This document shows positions 5,571 to 8,491 of a stretch of DNA of 8,491 nucleotides, in pieces (positions within the stretch are counted from its first letter, which is position 1; every line of letters starts with the position of its first letter). The notes beneath the pieces were generated by a model. It was not told the DNA's origin. It did no database searches and was given only the letters and a program-made list of their open reading frames with translations. The position numbers were made by a program, and so were the translations under genes. The stretch covers positions 1-8,491 of the forward strand of contig CAKTED010000056.1 in NCBI GenBank assembly GCA_934546725.1, read 5' to 3'. This stretch comes from an uncultured Oscillospiraceae bacterium (lineage in GTDB: Bacteria > Bacillota > Clostridia > Oscillospirales > Oscillospiraceae).

Positions 5571-8390
5571 GTGATCACAGAACAAACGCGAAGAAAAAGA
5601 ATATGCGCGCTGCTGCTGGCGCTGCTGCTCGCCTTCGGCCTGGCCTGCCCGGCACTGGCCGATTACGCCGTTCCGCGCAGGGATACGCCGGATTACAGGG
5701 TGGCTTTCTACGCCTTTGACTGCTATAACATGCAGGATTCCAGCGGCACGCGTTCCGGCTACGGCTATGAGATGATGCAGAACATATCCAACTACATGCA
5801 GTGCACCTTCTCCTACGTCGGCTATGAAAAAACCGCCGATGAATGCATTGATATGCTGCGAAGCGGTGAGCTGGATATCTACACCGCAGCACGGCTCACG
5901 CCCGAGCGGCAGGTGGAGTTTGCCTACACCTCCCACCCCGCAATTACGGCCACGACCTGCATGAATATAAAATCCGGCAACACAAGTGTCGTCTCCGGCG
6001 ACTATTCCACATATGAGGGATTGCGCATCGGTCTGCTCGCGCGCCACACCTATAACGAAAAGTTCCTCGCCTGGGCCAACGAAAAGGGCTTTTCCTACAC
6101 CATAAGCTACTACGAGACCCAGACGGAGCTCTCCCGCGCGCTGGTGGACGGCGAGGTGGACGCGCTCGTATACAGCTATATCGGCACGCCCAAGGACGAG
6201 ATAAGCATCGAAACCTTTGGCCAGACGCCTTACTACATTATCGCCCGCAAGGAGGATCAGGCGCTCATAAAGTCCATCAATGCCGCGATAGACCAGATGA
6301 GCATCGAAAACCCCAACTGGCGCACGGAGCTGTATAACAAATACTACGGCACTCAGCCGCTCAGCACAGAGCTGACGCTGCGTGAGGAAGCCATGCTCTC
6401 TCAGCTTCGTGAGAACAGCTCCGTTATAGTCGCCGTCGCGGATCCGGACGGCGCGCCATACTCGGAGTTTTACGACGGCAGCCATTCCGGCATAGTTACG
6501 GAGCTTTTCGCCGCAACCGCCGAGCGGCTCGGGCTTGAGTACAAATTCATCCCGGTAACGGACAGGAGCGAATATCTTGAGGCCATCGCGGCGGGCGACG
6601 CGGACGTCTGGGTGGACGCTTACAGCGAAAACCCCACCGTCGGCGACACGAAATACCGCTCAACGGACACATATCTTTCCACCTCCGTATCCGTCCTCCG
6701 CGAAAGAGGCGCCTCCAACAGGCTCCACCGCCTCGCGGTCGTTGACGACAGCTCGACCATAAGGGAGCTGCTCAACGCCAACTGGCCGGAGGCCGAAACG
6801 GTCAAGGTCGAGAGTACGGAGCAGTGCGTGCAGCTTATCACCTCCGGCGAGGTGGACGGCGCTCTGCTGCTGAGCTATACCGCGCAGAAGCTGGCGCGCG
6901 ACGATATTCAGAACCGTCTGCGCGTTGATATCGTTCCCGGCGCGGTCATCAACCTGTGCATGGCCGTAAACGCAAACGACGACCGCGATTTTTACGGTCT
7001 CTGGTCCAAGACCCTGAGCGAGGTTTCCGCCGAGCTTCAGGCGGGCATAGTTCAGGACTATGTTGAAGAGGTCGCAACGCCCACGTTTATCCAGTACCTC
7101 TTCGACCACCCGACCACGCTTATCATCGTCATCGCCGTCATACTCGTCATAGCCTTCCTCGTGGCGCTCTATCGCCAGTCGCCCCGCAGCAGCCGCAGGC
7201 AGAAGCGCATATCCGACGAGCTCGCCGTAGCGCTTGAGGACGTCAGGTCCGCCACCGCCGCGAAGAACGACTTTTTCTCAAAGATGAGCCACGATATCCG
7301 CACTCCGCTGAACGTCGTTCTCGGCATGACGCAGATAGCGCAGAAGTATAAAAACGACCCCGATCGCCTTTCCGGCGCGCTGGACAGCATCACCTCCGAG
7401 GGCAACTACCTGCTCGTGCTCATAAACTCCATCCTTGACGTGAACCAGCTCGAGCACGGCCACATGGAGCTCAATCTCGCCCCGTTCGACATTTCCGACT
7501 GCCTGAAGGACAGTCTCGGCATGCTCATCCCGCTGGCGGAGAAAAAGGATCAGCAGCTCACTGTCTCCTGTGACTGTAATAAGGCCGTCGTTATCGGCGA
7601 TTCAAGCCGTTTCAGTCAGATAATTATCAATATTGTTTCAAACGCCATCAAATATACGGACAATGGCGGCAGAATCGACGTAAGCCTGAGCGCGCTGCCG
7701 AACGACCGCTACCGCTTCGTGTGCCGTGATAACGGCATCGGCATGTCCCCCGAGTTTGTGGGCCACATTACCGAGGAATACGTCCGGGCCGAGGACAGCC
7801 GCGTTTCCAAAACGCAGGGCACGGGCCTGGGCATGTCGGTCGTGAAGGGCTTCACCGATCTGATGAGCGGCACGCTCAGCGTTGAAAGCGAGCCCGGCAA
7901 GGGGTCGACTTTCACCGTAGCGCTGCCCCTCGCTCCCGCGAGCGACGAGCAGCGCAAGGCCGTTCTTGCCCCGCAGGCGGATATTGCCGATATGAAGGTC
8001 AGACTTGCCGGTAAGCGCGTGCTGCTGGCGGAGGATAACACCCTCAATGCCGAGATAGCCATTGAGCTGCTGGAAAGCATCGGTCTCGCCGTGGACTGGG
8101 CCGAAAACGGCAGGCTCGCCGTCGAGCGCTTTGAGGCCTCCGCGCCGAACGGGTATTTTGCCATTTTCATGGATATGCAGATGCCCGTCATGGACGGCAT
8201 TGAGGCCACGGCGCAGATAAGGAGCAGCAGCCGCAGCGATCACTCGCTCCCGATCTTCGCAATGACGGCCAACACCTTCGCCGCAGACAAGCAGCGCTGC
8301 CGCGAAGCCGGAATGAGCGGTTATATAGCAAAGCCGATAAATGTCGACGCCATCGTTACTACTCTCGCCGGGTACGCGGACGGTTTTTGA
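5571..8390 (+). CDS. Hybrid sensor histidine kinase with two extracytoplasmic SBP_bac_3 domains
   Basis: A 939-residue membrane sensor of BvgS/EvgS-like design. Residues 1-30 are a signal peptide (RRKR, a leucine-rich core, cleavage after ALA). Two solute-binding (venus-flytrap, SBP_bac_3) domains follow, about 42-263 and 280-500, then one membrane segment (about 515-534) and a charged linker (541-565). The kinase core has the H-box SHDIRTPLN with His574, the N-box around Asn687/Asn691, DNGIGM (720-725) and GTGLGM (750-755). A receiver domain (about 815-935) has Glu821/Asp822, phosphoacceptor Asp868, Thr899 and Lys921. Ligand binding outside should drive autophosphorylation at His574 and transfer to Asp868. 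The first sensor domain keeps the TPER arginine (Arg113) typical of amino-acid binders; the second lacks that motif. No PAS and no C-terminal HPt domain are present, so output needs a separate HPt protein or regulator, none of which is in the window. It has its own promoter and terminator. The ligand is unknown. Confidence 0.93.
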   Translation: MITEQTRRKRICALLLALLLAFGLACPALADYAVPRRDTPDYRVAFYAFDCYNMQDSSGTRSGYGYEMMQNISNYMQCTFSYVGYEKTADECIDMLRSGELDIYTAARLTPERQVEFAYTSHPAITATTCMNIKSGNTSVVSGDYSTYEGLRIGLLARHTYNEKFLAWANEKGFSYTISYYETQTELSRALVDGEVDALVYSYIGTPKDEISIETFGQTPYYIIARKEDQALIKSINAAIDQMSIENPNWRTELYNKYYGTQPLSTELTLREEAMLSQLRENSSVIVAVADPDGAPYSEFYDGSHSGIVTELFAATAERLGLEYKFIPVTDRSEYLEAIAAGDADVWVDAYSENPTVGDTKYRSTDTYLSTSVSVLRERGASNRLHRLAVVDDSSTIRELLNANWPEAETVKVESTEQCVQLITSGEVDGALLLSYTAQKLARDDIQNRLRVDIVPGAVINLCMAVNANDDRDFYGLWSKTLSEVSAELQAGIVQDYVEEVATPTFIQYLFDHPTTLIIVIAVILVIAFLVALYRQSPRSSRRQKRISDELAVALEDVRSATAAKNDFFSKMSHDIRTPLNVVLGMTQIAQKYKNDPDRLSGALDSITSEGNYLLVLINSILDVNQLEHGHMELNLAPFDISDCLKDSLGMLIPLAEKKDQQLTVSCDCNKAVVIGDSSRFSQIIINIVSNAIKYTDNGGRIDVSLSALPNDRYRFVCRDNGIGMSPEFVGHITEEYVRAEDSRVSKTQGTGLGMSVVKGFTDLMSGTLSVESEPGKGSTFTVALPLAPASDEQRKAVLAPQADIADMKVRLAGKRVLLAEDNTLNAEIAIELLESIGLAVDWAENGRLAVERFEASAPNGYFAIFMDMQMPVMDGIEATAQIRSSSRSDHSLPIFAMTANTFAADKQRCREAGMSGYIAKPINVDAIVTTLAGYADGF

Positions 8391-8401
8391 CGGTTTGCGA
8401 C

Positions 8402-8450
8402 ACAGCGCCCGCCTCCCTTTTTCATTTGGGGAGGCGGGCGCTGTTTTTTT
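8402..8450 (+). terminator. Rho-independent terminator of the kinase gene
   Basis: A 16-bp perfect GC-rich stem, ACAGCGCCCGCCTCCC (8402-8417) with its complement at 8429-8444, closes an 11-base loop. Six Ts follow at 8445-8450. It is one of the strongest terminators in the window and starts 12 bases after the stop codon. Confidence 0.95.
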
Positions 8451-8471
8451 GTGTGTTTTGGTGGGATTTGT

Positions 8472-8491
8472 GTCATACAGAGCCTGCGTGG
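8472..8491. repeat. Start of a third copy of the intergenic repeat, cut by window edge
   Basis: GTCATACAGAGCCTGCG (8472-8488) matches the left end of copy 1 (2574-2590) at 16 of 17 bases, in the same orientation. It begins 22 bases after the T-tract of the kinase terminator. The rest lies outside the window. Confidence 0.6.

Noticed and set aside
5640..5650. Lipoprotein cleavage site at Cys26 of the kinase (GLAC)
   Set aside because: The lipobox wants L, V or I at -3; here it is G. A standard signal peptidase site, ALA, follows four residues later.
5565..6485. A 306-codon minus-strand frame over the start of the kinase gene
   Set aside because: It is antisense to the signal peptide and first sensor domain, with no recognisable motif and no terminator or promoter of its own.

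Overview
The window is a GC-rich stretch of a bacterial chromosome (62% GC in one der line counted by hand) with five genes, all on the + strand. Gene content and protein style suggest a Gram-positive anaerobe of the class Clostridia, perhaps a gut Oscillospiraceae-type organism: a DUF512 radical-SAM gene directly upstream of der, AGGAGG-type ribosome binding sites, sigma-A-like promoters with 17-bp spacers, and a large hybrid sensor kinase with tandem periplasmic-binding-type sensor domains. The lineage is an inference; no rRNA or other marker gene is present.

Layout. (1) 1-2495: the 3' part of a DUF512 radical-SAM gene, cut by the window edge, then der (EngA), a two-GTPase ribosome-assembly factor. 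They are probably one operon, ended by a strong hairpin terminator. (2) 2496-3095: 600 bases without a gene. The first part holds an imperfect palindromic repeat; the second is a very AT-rich control region (25% GC over 2881-3060) with two promoter candidates and a 17-bp perfect palindrome. (3) 3096-3557: a small XRE-family repressor-like gene with its own terminator. (4) 3578-3717: a second copy of the repeat. (5) 3771-5481: promoter, sodium:solute symporter gene and terminator. (6) 5504-8450: a near-consensus promoter, a 939-residue hybrid sensor histidine kinase (signal peptide, two venus-flytrap domains, membrane segment, kinase core, receiver) and a very strong terminator. (7) 8472-8491: the start of another copy of the repeat, running off the window.

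How the parts relate. The radical-SAM/der pair is housekeeping. The regulator, symporter and kinase each appear to be single-gene transcription units, with a promoter and terminator visible for each. The symporter and kinase are neighbours, so the kinase may sense a solute related to what the symporter carries, but nothing in the sequence proves it. No response regulator or HPt gene lies in the window, so the partner of the kinase is elsewhere.

The least explained material is the repeat family. It has two long copies on either side of the XRE gene, a degenerate left end, and a third copy starting at the window edge. The three main copies all begin just downstream of rho-independent terminators, and one internal hairpin keeps its pairing while its arm sequence differs between copies. 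I did not find a clearly new multi-gene system here.
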